From an uncultured Flammeovirgaceae bacterium (GTDB lineage: Bacteria > Bacteroidota > Bacteroidia > Cytophagales > Cyclobacteriaceae): 6,403 nt of DNA. Each line of letters begins with the position of its first letter. Within the stretch, counting starts at the first letter, position 1. Below, in pieces: positions 6,371 through 6,403 of this stretch. The translations under genes were made by a program, and so were the position numbers. The notes beneath the pieces were generated by a model that was given only the letters and a program-made list of their open reading frames with translations, was not told the DNA's origin and did no database searches. The stretch is taken from assembly GCA_946480685.1 (NCBI GenBank), contig CAMLLI010000274.1:1-6403 (forward strand), given 5' to 3'.

Positions 6371-6403
6371 AGATCGGAAGAGCACACGTCTGAACCCAGT
6401 CAC
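6371..6403 (+). other. Illumina TruSeq adapter contamination (non-genomic)
   Basis: The window ends with AGATCGGAAGAGC continuing into the rest of the TruSeq read-1 adapter up to CCAGTCAC, the point where the index would begin. The only difference is one missing T between 6395 and 6396 (TGAACCCAG instead of TGAACTCCAG). A 32-of-33/34 match at the very end of a contig is not chance. It creates a false stop codon at 6391-6393. Confidence 0.96.

Noticed and set aside
6371..6393. Natural C-terminus of gene 4 ending in IGRAHV-stop
   Set aside because: These codons are entirely within the sequencing adapter; the true 3' end is beyond the contig.

Overview
The window holds four co-directional plus-strand genes packed head to tail (gaps of 26, 67 and 57 bp). 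No RNA gene, transposase or CRISPR array is visible. Three genes are complete at their 5' ends and share an N-terminal module of about 190 residues, recognised as the DUF4157/eCIS_core family (Pfam PF13699). It comprises an 'LTVGAVDDPLEAEAD.MAD' helix, a CxxC-plus-acidic stretch flanked by IQRK-like peptides, and the core 'FMESRF..DFS.VRIHTG ... AFT.G.DIYF ... LLAHELTH' with an intact HExxH. Their C-terminal parts all differ. The first gene enters from the left edge without its 5' end; its visible part is a different, aspzincin-like HExxH metallopeptidase.

Layout: (1) 1-1170, C-terminal part of an aspzincin-like metallopeptidase. (2) 1197-3068, DUF4157 + middle domain of unknown type + OmpA-like domain. 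(3) 3136-4776, DUF4157 + helical linker + 12-cysteine domain with four CC pairs + canonical OmpA-like domain. (4) 4834 to about 6370, DUF4157 + M14 zinc carboxypeptidase domain with the full set of catalytic motifs. The last 33 bases (6371-6403) are not genomic: they match the Illumina TruSeq adapter with one base missing. The apparent stop of gene 4 lies in that adapter, so gene 4 is cut at the contig end.

The organism is probably a Bacteroidota member, perhaps Chitinophagales-like, from an environmental or metagenomic assembly. The reasons are mid-range GC, no Shine-Dalgarno sequence before any start, AT-rich short spacers, frequent ATA isoleucine codons and the style of the proteins. This assignment is inference.

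DUF4157 proteins are known to associate with extracellular contractile injection systems (eCIS), often as cargo or toxin carriers. The likeliest reading is a cargo cassette in which one conserved loading/processing module is joined to different payloads: two peptidases and two OmpA-like domains. The OmpA-like domains hint at an envelope or peptidoglycan theme. No sheath, tube, baseplate or AAA+ gene lies in the window, so the eCIS link rests on family knowledge only.
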